Shown: positions 50,072 through 58,512 of the stretch, in pieces
Layout: each line of letters begins with the position of its first letter
Position numbering within the stretch: position 1 is the first letter of the stretch
From: an uncultured Exiguobacterium sp.
GTDB taxonomy: Bacteria > Bacillota > Bacilli > Exiguobacteriales > Exiguobacteriaceae
Direction: 5' to 3'
Length of the DNA: 64,000 nucleotides
Assembly: GCA_913775715.1 (NCBI GenBank)
Contig: CAJYMC010000008.1
Location: 1 to 64,000 of the forward strand
Notes under the pieces: model-generated
Databases searched by the model: none
What the model saw: the letters and a program-made list of their open reading frames with translations, nothing else
What the model was told of the DNA's origin: nothing
Position numbers and translations under genes: made by a program

Positions 50072-51004
50072 ATGGCAGTGGATACACAGTATGGAGAAGC
50101 AATTTGGTTAGATGGAGTCTTTCATGATCCGAAAGATGCGAACACAAGCGTCATGTCACATGCGATTCACTATGGTAGTGGATTCTTTGAAGGAATTCGT
50201 GCTTACGCGACACCGGACGGACCGGCGATTTTCCAATTGAAGGAACATATCGAACGTCTCTTCCGCAGTTGTGCGTATTATCACGTCACGATTCCGTATA
50301 CGGTTGATGAACTCGTCCAAGCGACGATTGATCTCGTTGCGAAAAACGGATTCGAATCTTGTTATATCCGTCCATTCGTGTTCCTCGGTACGCCATGGCA
50401 AGCATTGATGGCGAAAGATACGACGGTTCATGTCGGTATCTCTTGCTGGGAGCTTGGAGAATACTTCGATAAAGGCGCTGGCATCCGTGCCAAAGTCGCA
50501 TCATACCGCCGTGTCTCATCAACGATGATGCCGATGCAAGCGAAAGCGGCTGCGAACTATATGAACTCTCAACTTCTAAAAGGTGAAGCGATCCGTGATG
50601 GATTTGATGAAGCCATCGCACTCGACATGAACGGAAACGTTAGTGAAGCAAGTGTTGCGAACCTTTTCCTTCTTAAAAACGGAACGATTCATACACCGTC
50701 ACTGGATTGTTCAGTACTCGACGGTATCACACGCCAAGTCATCATCCGTTTGGCACAAGATCAAGGCTATCCTGTTGTTGAACGTCACATCGGACGCGAT
50801 GAGTTGTATGTCGCAGATGAGATCTTCTTAACAGGAACAGCTGCTGAAATCACGAGTGTCGGTGAAATCGATCATATCTCGATCAACGGCGGAACACGGA
50901 ACGTCGCAGATGAGTTGCTCGATCTTTACCGTCAAGCCGTCACAGGTCAATTGCCGCAATATGCGGATTGGTTGACGTATGTGACACCTGCTGTCGCAGA
51001 ATGA
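50072..51004 (+). CDS. ilvE: Branched-chain amino acid aminotransferase-like (class IV PLP)
   Basis: A 310-residue fold-type IV PLP aminotransferase, the length of enterobacterial IlvE. SHAIHYGSGFFEGIRAY at the N-terminus and the PLP lysine (Lys158 in MQAKAAANYMNS) are clear; most IlvE proteins have KAGGNY here, so the two alanines are unusual. Its normal role is transamination of Leu, Ile and Val. It sits inside the lysine/dap operon with GAGGAGG at the start and an ATGA overlap with alr, so a role in diaminopimelate or D-amino-acid formation is possible but unproven. Confidence 0.88.
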   Translation: MAVDTQYGEAIWLDGVFHDPKDANTSVMSHAIHYGSGFFEGIRAYATPDGPAIFQLKEHIERLFRSCAYYHVTIPYTVDELVQATIDLVAKNGFESCYIRPFVFLGTPWQALMAKDTTVHVGISCWELGEYFDKGAGIRAKVASYRRVSSTMMPMQAKAAANYMNSQLLKGEAIRDGFDEAIALDMNGNVSEASVANLFLLKNGTIHTPSLDCSVLDGITRQVIIRLAQDQGYPVVERHIGRDELYVADEIFLTGTAAEITSVGEIDHISINGGTRNVADELLDLYRQAVTGQLPQYADWLTYVTPAVAE

Positions 51005-52059
51005 CGACGCGTACACTCGTCACGATCGATCGGAAGGCGGTGCGACAGAACGTCGCATCGGTCTTCGCTCGGTCACGTAAACGTATTTTTGCCGTGGTCA
51101 AGAATAATGCGTATAACTTAGGTATGCTCGAGATGGTCGAGACGCTTATGGCATCTGATGTTCATCACTTTGCTGTCGCTGAGTTGTATGAAGCCATTGA
51201 AATCAAAACGAATTTTCCAGACAGTTATGTACTGGTGATGAATCCGACGGAGGATTTTGAAACAGCACGACGTTTCGGAATCGCACTCGGTGTCTCATCG
51301 CTAGAATGGCTCACCCTACACAGTAAACAGCTGCAGGGAATCGAGTTACATTTGAAGATCAACGTCGGGATGAATCGTTTTGGTGTCAGTTCGCTTCAAG
51401 AGGCGGAAGCTGTCCTTGCGCTTGCGCAAGCAGATTCGCTTGATTTAACAGGTTTATATACACACTTTCCGCTTGCCGATGAACCGGATGCGGATCACGA
51501 TGGACAAGTCGAACGTTTCGTCGCCATTGCCGATGTGTTACGAAAGCGCCATACGTTTATGTATATCCATTCGGAAAACAGTGCGACGATCGTCAAACAC
51601 GATCCGCGTCTCGCATTTTGTAACTATGTCCGCCCGGGCATTTTCTTGTTCGGCTATTCACCGATTGAGAAGATGGACTGGCTCGTTCCTTCGCTACGGA
51701 TGACGACGGAGATCGTTGAAATTCGCGAAATTGGACCGGGTGAGCATGTGGGATACGGGACGAACTTTACGAGTACAGAACCGATGCGGATTGCTATTTT
51801 ACCCGTCGGCTATGGAGACGGTGTCGTCCGTGGGCGTGCCGCGCTGCCTGTTCACATCAAAGAAAAACCTTATCCGGTCATCAATAAATTATTCATGAGT
51901 CATACGTTCGTCGCTGTCGATGGGACGGTTGAGGTTGGAGACGAGGTCGTGCTATACGGGGATGGCGTTGAAATTGACGATATTACCCGGACAGGAGCAG
52001 CGAACAATTCAGAGCAGATGTGCGCCCGGTCGTGGCGTTTGACGCATCAGTATCTATAA
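51001..52059 (+). CDS. alr: Alanine racemase family protein
   Basis: A 352-residue fold-type III PLP racemase. The PLP lysine is Lys34 in AVVKNNAYNLG (usually AVVKANAYGHG). The second catalytic base region reads GEHVGYGTNF, in the position of the usual SYG/T-Tyr motif. The C-terminus (SEQMCARSWRLTHQYL) lacks the common R(I/V)PRVY ending. In S. aureus a second racemase gene, alr2, occupies the same operon position before lysA, so this may be the equivalent. It overlaps ilvE by four bases. Confidence 0.85.
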   Translation: MTTRTLVTIDRKAVRQNVASVFARSRKRIFAVVKNNAYNLGMLEMVETLMASDVHHFAVAELYEAIEIKTNFPDSYVLVMNPTEDFETARRFGIALGVSSLEWLTLHSKQLQGIELHLKINVGMNRFGVSSLQEAEAVLALAQADSLDLTGLYTHFPLADEPDADHDGQVERFVAIADVLRKRHTFMYIHSENSATIVKHDPRLAFCNYVRPGIFLFGYSPIEKMDWLVPSLRMTTEIVEIREIGPGEHVGYGTNFTSTEPMRIAILPVGYGDGVVRGRAALPVHIKEKPYPVINKLFMSHTFVAVDGTVEVGDEVVLYGDGVEIDDITRTGAANNSEQMCARSWRLTHQYL

Positions 52060-52072
52060 GGAGGAACTTATT

Positions 52073-53389
52073 ATGTATGGAAGTCAATACCTGACAGAAG
52101 AAAACAACACGTTGCACATCGATGGTGTCGCAGCGACCGATCTTGCAGCACAGTACGGAACACCATTGTACGTGATGGCAGAGCGGGAGCTGATGGATCG
52201 ATTGGCGACCGTCCGGGAACACTTCCTTGATAAGTATCCGAACACGTATGCTTCCTTCGCTTCTAAAGCACTGACGGTCAGTGCGGTGTATGAACAAGTC
52301 GTGCGTCATGGTCTCGGAATCGATGTCGTTACGGGGGGAGAACTTTTCATCGCCCGCCAATCCGGCGTTCCGGCAGAACGGATCTATTTCCATGGTTCGA
52401 ATAAATCGACGGCTGATCTTCAATATGCCGTCGAGGAAGGTGTCGGACGGATCGTCATCGATCACTTTGCCGAAATTGCACAACTGGAAGCGATCGCAGC
52501 GCAAGCTGGTCAAACGGTTCATGTCCTGATCCGGATCGTGCCACAAGTTATCGGGGGAGCGCATGCGAAAATCCAAACGGGTGGTGTCGATACGAAATTC
52601 GGTTTCTCAACGCATGCGTCAGATTACTTGGACGCAATCGAAGCAATTTTAGCATCGGAACATCTGTCGTTACTTGGCATCCATTGTCATGTCGGTTCAC
52701 AAATCCAAGATCCGTCACTGTTCGAACAGACGGCTCGGACGATGATGGGCTTTGTCGAAACGATTCGTGCGCATCATGGCTTCACAGTCAGCGAAGTCAA
52801 TGTGGGTGGTGGCTTCGGTATTGCCTATACACAGGACGATCAACCGCTTGATTTTGAAGCGACGATTGAACGCGTCATGGACGTGATCGAGACGGAAACG
52901 GAGCGACTCGGCATCGAACGTCCACGAATCGGGATCGAGCCAGGGCGCTGGGTCGTCGCGAATGCAGGTACGACACTGTATACGGTTGGCGCAATCAAAG
53001 AAATCGAAGGCGTCCGCACATATCTTTCGGTCGATGGCGGAATGACGGATAACATTCGTCCGGCACTCTACGGCGCTGTGTATGAAACGGTCATCGCTAA
53101 CCGGATGAGTGGTGAAACGACTGAAGTGACGGTTGTCGGAGCAGCTTGTGAATCAGGGGATCTCGTCGCTGAAAAAGCACAGTTGGTCACACCGAACGGT
53201 GGCGATACCCTTGCTGTCTTTGGGACGGGAGCGTATAACTTCTCGATGGCAAGCAACTATAACCAGTTCTTACGTCCGGCACTCGTCTTCGTCCGGGACG
53301 GGGAATCCCTTGAAGTCGTCCGTCGACAAACGTATGCGGATTTGATTCAGTGTGATCTTGGGATCAACGGTGTCCGATCAGAGTCATAA
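52073..53389 (+). CDS. lysA: Diaminopimelate decarboxylase
   Basis: A 438-residue PLP enzyme that decarboxylates meso-diaminopimelate to lysine, the last step. The PLP lysine is Lys65 (FASKALT), with GIHCHVGSQI, GGGFGI, EPGRWVV and ACESGDLV in order. The ATG follows AAGGAGG. It is the last gene of the lysine-riboswitch operon. Confidence 0.97.
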   Translation: MYGSQYLTEENNTLHIDGVAATDLAAQYGTPLYVMAERELMDRLATVREHFLDKYPNTYASFASKALTVSAVYEQVVRHGLGIDVVTGGELFIARQSGVPAERIYFHGSNKSTADLQYAVEEGVGRIVIDHFAEIAQLEAIAAQAGQTVHVLIRIVPQVIGGAHAKIQTGGVDTKFGFSTHASDYLDAIEAILASEHLSLLGIHCHVGSQIQDPSLFEQTARTMMGFVETIRAHHGFTVSEVNVGGGFGIAYTQDDQPLDFEATIERVMDVIETETERLGIERPRIGIEPGRWVVANAGTTLYTVGAIKEIEGVRTYLSVDGGMTDNIRPALYGAVYETVIANRMSGETTEVTVVGAACESGDLVAEKAQLVTPNGGDTLAVFGTGAYNFSMASNYNQFLRPALVFVRDGESLEVVRRQTYADLIQCDLGINGVRSES

Positions 53390-53413
53390 GAGGTAAGGGG
53401 TCAAACTAGAGGA

Positions 53414-53441
53414 TAAAAAACCGACGCTATCGCGCCGGTTT
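53414..53441 (-). terminator. Terminator of the polysaccharide deacetylase gene
   Basis: On the minus strand AAACCGGCGC and GCGTCGGTTT pair (one mismatch) around GATA, followed by TTTTTT. It lies beyond the lysA-side terminator, so the two transcripts overlap at their ends. Confidence 0.72.
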
Positions 53442-53455
53442 CATGCATGCGATCT

Positions 53456-53486
53456 AAAGCGATTCTTCTCTTGAATAGAGAGGAAT
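53456..53486 (+). terminator. Lysine operon terminator
   Basis: CGATTCTTCTCT pairs with AGAGAGGAATCG (imperfect centre) around TGAAT, followed by seven T on the plus strand. Confidence 0.8.
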
Positions 53487-53510
53487 CGTTTTTTTGTTGC
53501 GATAGTATGT

Positions 53511-54506
53511 TCAGTTTGGGATTTTTAAGACTTGTCCAACGAGCAGGAGGTTCGGATTGGTAATGTTGTTTGCCTGCATCAATGCTGTGACGGTGACACC
53601 ATATCGTGTCGCAATTGAGTAAAGTGTATCACCCGCTTTGACCGTATACGTTATTGTCGGGATGTTCAAGACTTGACCGACATTCAACAGATTCCAATTC
53701 GTGATGTTATTCGCACTCGCGAGGGCAGCGACCGAGACGTTGTATTTACGGGCAATCGAATAGAGTGTATCGCCCGCTTGGACGGTATACGTCGTACCGG
53801 TTGAAGTCGGTGAGCGGAGGAGTTCCGAAATCGTGACGAACGAATAGCCTTTGGCTTTGAGTTTCGAAATCATCGTCGGCAAGGCGGTCGGTGTTCCTTT
53901 CGCACCAGCACCGGTATGCATCAGAATAATGGAGCCGGGAACGACTTTTGGTAATACACGATCCAAGATGGCGGTCGAAGAGATGCCTTTCCAATCCGTC
54001 GTATCAATATTCCATTGAATCGTTTTCGTGTAACCTGCCGCCCCAACGGCACTCAACACGTTACTATTACTTGCACCGAACGGCGCCCGAAAAATTGGTT
54101 TCGTCGTTTTTCCGGTCAAGGACCGGATGAGAGATTCCGTCCGGGATAATTCACTCGTCATCTGGCTCGCTTTTAGTGTCGTAAAATCCGGATGCGAATA
54201 CGAGTGATTGCCGATTTGGTGTGTCGGAGAAGCAATTGCGATGTTTTTGATCGATTGAGGATGGTTGGTTGCGCCACTGCCTGTCAAAAAGAAAGTCGCT
54301 TTCACTTGGTTACTTTTTAAGATACTTAAGATTTTGGCAATGTTCGTTCCATCTGAACCGTCATCAAATGTCAATGCGACGACTTTTTGTGTCGTCGTTC
54401 CTTTCGTGACAAACGTAGAACTCGCTGCATCGATTTGTGAGGGAAACGAGAGTGGAGTAAGGAGAAGCAGTCCGATCATCATGATGGTGGGTTTCTTGAT
54501 GTTCAT
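53511..54506 (-). CDS. Polysaccharide deacetylase with two C-terminal LysM domains
   Basis: A 331-residue secreted protein. A signal peptide (about 1-28, ending near IDAAS) is followed by a NodB domain (about 40-215) with TFDDG, HSYSH, RAPFGA and LMHTGAG, the metal and catalytic motifs of chitin/peptidoglycan deacetylases. Two LysM repeats (about 239-282 and 286-331, each with AGDTLYSIA) would bind peptidoglycan or chitin. It probably removes acetyl groups from wall GlcNAc, giving lysozyme resistance. GAAGGAGG precedes the ATG. Alone in its transcript. Confidence 0.93.
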   Translation of the reverse strand: MNIKKPTIMMIGLLLLTPLSFPSQIDAASSTFVTKGTTTQKVVALTFDDGSDGTNIAKILSILKSNQVKATFFLTGSGATNHPQSIKNIAIASPTHQIGNHSYSHPDFTTLKASQMTSELSRTESLIRSLTGKTTKPIFRAPFGASNSNVLSAVGAAGYTKTIQWNIDTTDWKGISSTAILDRVLPKVVPGSIILMHTGAGAKGTPTALPTMISKLKAKGYSFVTISELLRSPTSTGTTYTVQAGDTLYSIARKYNVSVAALASANNITNWNLLNVGQVLNIPTITYTVKAGDTLYSIATRYGVTVTALMQANNITNPNLLLVGQVLKIPN

Positions 54507-54635
54507 CGTCTAGTACCTCCTTCATCAAAAACATGCTTTAAATGTACTCTTTATTAAGGTATTCCCTTTATTTTTAAAAAAAGAACTAAGAAGTTCCCGT
54601 TTTGTAAAGAAATAAAACTAAATTACAGGAAATTT

Positions 54636-54661
54636 GTTTAAACCGTAATCTTTTTGGGAAA
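54636..54661 (+). promoter_or_regulatory. Possible SigB promoter of the ABC transporter operon
   Basis: GTTTAA (54636-54641), a 14-bp spacer and GGGAAA (54656-54661) match the general-stress SigB pattern (GTTTAA-N12-14-GGGWAW). It lies 39 bp upstream of the ATG. The surrounding region is AT-rich, so chance is not excluded. Confidence 0.55.
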
Positions 54662-54699
54662 CCATAATATATGGAAATAGTAAAAAGGAGTGAGAAGGA

Positions 54700-55827
54700 A
54701 TGATCGAATTCAAAAATGTCGGCAAGCAATTCAAGGACAATGTCGTCTTGAAAGGCTTATCGCTCGAGATTCAAAAGGGTGAACTCGTTGTCTTCATCGG
54801 ACCGAGTGGTTGCGGGAAAACGACATCACTCAAGATGATCAATCGATTGATCGAACCTTCTTCAGGTACGATTTTAGTCAACGGGAAGGACATCATGAAG
54901 ACGGATACGATCGAATTAAGACGTCATATGGGATATGTCATTCAGCAAACAGGTCTGTTCCCTCACATGACGGTCCGGGAAAACATTCAATTGATTGCTG
55001 GGCTTGAGGGGAAAGATCACGATGAAATGGATCAACGGACAGAACAATTGTTGACGATGGTCGGGCTTGATCCGAAGCAATTCATCGATCGTTATCCAAG
55101 CGAACTCAGTGGTGGACAGCAACAGCGTGTCGGTTTCGCACGAGCTTTAATGAACGATCCTGATGTCATCTTGATGGATGAGCCGTTCAGTGCACTCGAT
55201 CCCGTTACTCGTAACGATCTACAGGAAGAGTTGTTCAACCTACAAGAGGAAGTGAAAAAGACGATCGTTTTCGTCACCCATGATATGGATGAAGCGATCA
55301 AGTTAGCGGATCGGATATGTATCATGCGTGATGGGGAGATCGTTCAGTTCGATACTCCAGAAGAAATCCTACGTCATCCGAAAGATGAATATGTTGAATC
55401 GTTCATCGGGAAAAATAAAATCTGGAGCAGCCCAGAATTCATCAAGGCAGAAGATATCATGATCGAGGATCCCGTTTCAATCAGTGGCAAACGGACGTTG
55501 CTACAGGGCATTGAAATCATGCGTGGACGCAAAGTCGACAGCCTGTTGATTACCGATCGTGATCGCGTCTTACAAGGGCTGATTAAGTTGAAGAACATCC
55601 AGACGATTCCGGATAAGAGTCAACGGATTGAAGAAGTGATGGAGGGCGAAATCATCGCCGTCAATGAGCATGATTCGTTACTCGATGTCCTTGAAGTCAT
55701 GAACCAAGAAGAGACAGGTTATCTGCCGGTAACGGATGCAACAGGAAAACTCAGAGGATTGATCACGCGTAGTAGCTTACTTTCCGTCTTGAGTGAGCAA
55801 TTCATTCATGAGGAGGAAGTCCAATGA
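54700..55827 (+). CDS. OpuC/EgtV-type ABC transporter ATP-binding protein with CBS domains
   Basis: A 375-residue ATPase. Walker A GPSGCGKTT, signature LSGGQQQR, Walker B VILMDEP and the switch His in VTHDMDEA are present. The C-terminal third (about 250-370) holds two CBS domains, which in OpuA/OpuC sense ionic strength or nucleotides. The family covers glycine betaine/carnitine/choline importers and the ergothioneine importer ATPase EgtV; the partner protein decides which. It overlaps the next gene by four bases. Probable stress promoter upstream. Confidence 0.92.
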   Translation: MIEFKNVGKQFKDNVVLKGLSLEIQKGELVVFIGPSGCGKTTSLKMINRLIEPSSGTILVNGKDIMKTDTIELRRHMGYVIQQTGLFPHMTVRENIQLIAGLEGKDHDEMDQRTEQLLTMVGLDPKQFIDRYPSELSGGQQQRVGFARALMNDPDVILMDEPFSALDPVTRNDLQEELFNLQEEVKKTIVFVTHDMDEAIKLADRICIMRDGEIVQFDTPEEILRHPKDEYVESFIGKNKIWSSPEFIKAEDIMIEDPVSISGKRTLLQGIEIMRGRKVDSLLITDRDRVLQGLIKLKNIQTIPDKSQRIEEVMEGEIIAVNEHDSLLDVLEVMNQEETGYLPVTDATGKLRGLITRSSLLSVLSEQFIHEEEVQ

Positions 55828-57407
55828 ACGGATTCTTTGATTATGTAAAAAATAATACCGATCAGATTGGTGACTTATTACTAGAGCACTTACAACTGAC
55901 GGTCTTTGCCGTCGTCATCGCGGTCGTTCTCGGGATTCCGATCGGGATTCTGATCACCCGTTACCAAAAGTTCGCGAAGCCTGTCCTTGCGCTGACGAGC
56001 GTCGTGCAAGCCGTTCCGAGTCTTGCTTTACTCGGTTTCTTGATTCCGTTCATCGGTATCGGATCGACACCAGCGATCATCATGGTCGTGCTTTATTCAC
56101 TCTTGCCAATCGTTAAAAATACGTACACGGGTCTGTCGAGTATTCCAGGGGACACGCTCGAAGCAGCTAAAGGGATCGGTTTAACGGATCGACAAATCCT
56201 CAGTAAGGTTCAGATTCCACTTGCCTTACCGATCATGATGGCAGGGATTCGAATTTCAGCTGTTACAGCTGTTGGTTTAATGACGATCTCAGCATTCATC
56301 GGTGCCGGTGGTCTTGGTTATCTCGTCTTCTCGGGTATTCAAACGGTTGATAATAACCAGATTCTTGCCGGAGCAATTCCAGCCGGTATTTTAGCCCTTG
56401 TCATCGACTTCGTCGTCAGTCGGATTGAATACTCCGTGGCGCCAAACGGGATTCCACTTGCAGATGGTCGAATTAAAAATAAAGCGCGGAAGCGTCGTAA
56501 AGCGATGTCAGCGGGACGCAAGATTGCGATTGCAAGCATCGTCTTCTTATTAGTCGGTGGCACGGTCGCTTATTCCTTCCTCAAGGAAGATAAGATCGTC
56601 ATCGGATCGAAGAACTTTACGGAACAGTTGATTCTTGGGAATATGTTAGCAGATTTGATCGAAGACAAAACGGACCTTCAAGTCGAACGTCAATTAAATC
56701 TCGGGGGGACAAAAGTCGCTTACGGGGCGCTTGAAAAAGGTGAAATTGATGCTTACGTCGAGTACACAGGAACATTATTGATCGATGTTCTCAAGCAGGA
56801 TGTCGAAACGGATCCGAAAGCGGTCTATGCAAAAGTCGGGAAGATGATTCCTGAAAAAAGTCAGGTCGATGTTCTTGATCCGATTGGTTTTAACAATACG
56901 TATGCTCTTGCCATGACAAAAGAAGACATTAAGAAGTACGACTTGAAGACAGTGTCGGATATGTCAAAAGTCAGTGATCGCTTGATTCTCGGTTCAACGA
57001 TTGAATTTGCGAACCGTGAGGATGGTTATCTTGGTCTGAAGAAGAAGTATCCGGATATGAAGTTCAAAGATGTACAACCAGTCGATGGAGGACTTCGTTA
57101 TACAGCATTGACGAATGGTCGAACGAATGTCATCGATAGTTTTTCAACAGACGGTCTTTTGAAGAAATTTGATTTGACTGTACTCAAAGATGATAAAGAG
57201 TTTTTCCCACCATACTATGCGGTACCGCTTGTTCGACAAGAAACTCTCAAAGAACATCCGGAGCTGAAAAAAGTCCTCAACACATTGAAGGATAAAATCA
57301 CGGATGAAAAGATGCAAGAATTGAACTACAAAGCAGATGTTGAGAAACAGCGTCCTGAAAAAGTCGCGCGTGATTTCTTGATTGAAGAAGGGTTGATTTC
57401 TAAATAA
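55824..57407 (+). CDS. ABC transporter permease fused to substrate-binding protein (OpuC/EgtU type)
   Basis: A 527-residue two-part protein. Residues about 1-210 are a ProW-type permease with several helices and the EAAKGIGLTDRQILSKVQIPLALP coupling loop. A further helix near 230-250 leads to an extracellular binding domain (about 255-527) starting IVIGSKNFTEQ, with DAYVEYTGT. This fused layout is found in Listeria BilEB and in pneumococcal EgtU, which imports ergothioneine; betaine-type OpuC systems usually have separate genes. Substrate is inferred only. Confidence 0.9.
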   Translation: MNGFFDYVKNNTDQIGDLLLEHLQLTVFAVVIAVVLGIPIGILITRYQKFAKPVLALTSVVQAVPSLALLGFLIPFIGIGSTPAIIMVVLYSLLPIVKNTYTGLSSIPGDTLEAAKGIGLTDRQILSKVQIPLALPIMMAGIRISAVTAVGLMTISAFIGAGGLGYLVFSGIQTVDNNQILAGAIPAGILALVIDFVVSRIEYSVAPNGIPLADGRIKNKARKRRKAMSAGRKIAIASIVFLLVGGTVAYSFLKEDKIVIGSKNFTEQLILGNMLADLIEDKTDLQVERQLNLGGTKVAYGALEKGEIDAYVEYTGTLLIDVLKQDVETDPKAVYAKVGKMIPEKSQVDVLDPIGFNNTYALAMTKEDIKKYDLKTVSDMSKVSDRLILGSTIEFANREDGYLGLKKKYPDMKFKDVQPVDGGLRYTALTNGRTNVIDSFSTDGLLKKFDLTVLKDDKEFFPPYYAVPLVRQETLKEHPELKKVLNTLKDKITDEKMQELNYKADVEKQRPEKVARDFLIEEGLISK

Positions 57408-57412
57408 ACAGA

Positions 57413-57446
57413 TAGAGCCGAGGCGGGAATCCGCTTCGGCTCTTTT
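57413..57446 (+). terminator. ABC transporter operon terminator
   Basis: AGAGCCGAGGCGG and CCGCTTCGGCTCT pair (with a G-U) around GAAT, followed by TTTTG. Confidence 0.87.
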
Positions 57447-57501
57447 GTATGCGCGCTGACGCGCTATATCGTTTTGGAAAATACGTAATCAAGTGATTAA
57501 A

Positions 57502-57555
57502 TTATTTTTTGATGCGACTAGCGAGCCAAGCGCGAACAGTGCGTTGCTGAATCAT
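57502..57555 (-). CDS. Possible 17-residue micro-ORF coupled to the upstream small gene
   Basis: A tiny basic ORF (MIQQRTVRAWLASRIKK) whose ATG overlaps the TGA of the 71-residue gene in the ATGA form used throughout this genome. Such coupling is suggestive, but 17 codons may open by chance. No homologue known to me. Confidence 0.25.
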   Translation of the reverse strand: MIQQRTVRAWLASRIKK

Positions 57556-57767
57556 ACACGTTCTTCCTCTCGGTTTAATGTTCCAAGTTGGTGCTCGGCA
57601 TCTTTAACGATACGTACTTGAATCTCAGGTGTCAACCAATCTGTTTCGAATTCAGGTAACGTCGGCAATCCATAGCTTGGGTTATTCGTAGATGAAAATA
57701 AATCAGACATGATGCGTTCTTCGTATACTGGAATCATATAAAATCCCCTCTCTGTGTCTTGATTCAT
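57552..57767 (-). CDS. Hypothetical 71-residue protein
   Basis: An acidic protein with no membrane segment. It contains MIPVYEERIMSDLFSSTNNPSYGLPTLPEFETDWLTPE. The ATG is preceded by GAGGTG six bases upstream. It lies alone between the ABC transporter terminator and the carbonic anhydrase homologue, filling an otherwise empty 440-base gap. Start could also be codon 11 or 20. I do not recognise the family. Confidence 0.55.
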   Translation of the reverse strand: MNQDTERGFYMIPVYEERIMSDLFSSTNNPSYGLPTLPEFETDWLTPEIQVRIVKDAEHQLGTLNREEERV

Positions 57768-57848
57768 CTCTTACACCTCTAGTGTACGAAAGAATTGTAA
57801 AGACGGAAGAGGGGAGGTATTAAGAACCTGTGAACTTTGTAAACGTTA

Positions 57849-58388
57849 TCACAAACTTGTCAAATCCTCTGTAATGACTTCACAACTGTCGGCATATTGC
57901 TGTCCTCGTTTCACATATTTTCGGACTGTCCGTTCCATGATGAATCGATCATGGTCACTGATGTCGCGGACGATTTTTGCGGGAACCCCCATGACCATCG
58001 CTCCTGCAGGCACCTTCATTTTTGGCGGAACAAGACTTCCGGCAGCAACGAATGCCCCTTCTCCGATTTCAGCTTCGTCAAGAATCGTCGCCGACATTCC
58101 AATCAACGCCCCTTTTCGAATGATACCTCCATGAATCATTGCCATATGACCAATCGTCACTTCATCTTCAATGATAGTCGGAAACCCTTCATACTGATGA
58201 ATCATCGAACCATCTTGAATGTTGACGCGTTCTCCGATGTGGATCGGACCTTCATCTCCCCGGATGACCGTATTGAACCAGACGGATGAGTCTTTTCCGA
58301 TCGTGACCTCTCCAATGACCTTGGATCCATCCGCTAAATAAACAGATGGATCGATGTTTGGAATAAGTGAACCGACACGATATTTCAT
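57849..58388 (-). CDS. Gamma carbonic anhydrase family protein (YtoA/YrdA-like)
   Basis: A 179-residue left-handed beta-helix protein of hexapeptide repeats. The metal-ligand histidines are visible in SMIHQYEG and TIGHMAMIHGG, matching the gamma class. Many of these homologues have unproven carbonic anhydrase activity. The ATG at 58388 follows GAGGGGGG; a start seven codons earlier lacks a site. Stand-alone gene, divergent from ade. Confidence 0.9.
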   Translation of the reverse strand: MKYRVGSLIPNIDPSVYLADGSKVIGEVTIGKDSSVWFNTVIRGDEGPIHIGERVNIQDGSMIHQYEGFPTIIEDEVTIGHMAMIHGGIIRKGALIGMSATILDEAEIGEGAFVAAGSLVPPKMKVPAGAMVMGVPAKIVRDISDHDRFIMERTVRKYVKRGQQYADSCEVITEDLTSL

Positions 58389-58512
58389 GCGTTTTCCCCC
58401 CTCAAGCATTAAATCAATACTCTTTCATCTTGACGTTACAAAAAATAAATTGCAACAGCTTCCAAACTAATTGTAAGATGGTAAAAATACGCTTACAACA
58501 GGAGGAGACAGG

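Noticed and set aside
58410..58512. Possible purine riboswitch before ade
   Set aside because: None of the conserved aptamer blocks (GATATGG, GTTTCTACC, GACTATG) is present.
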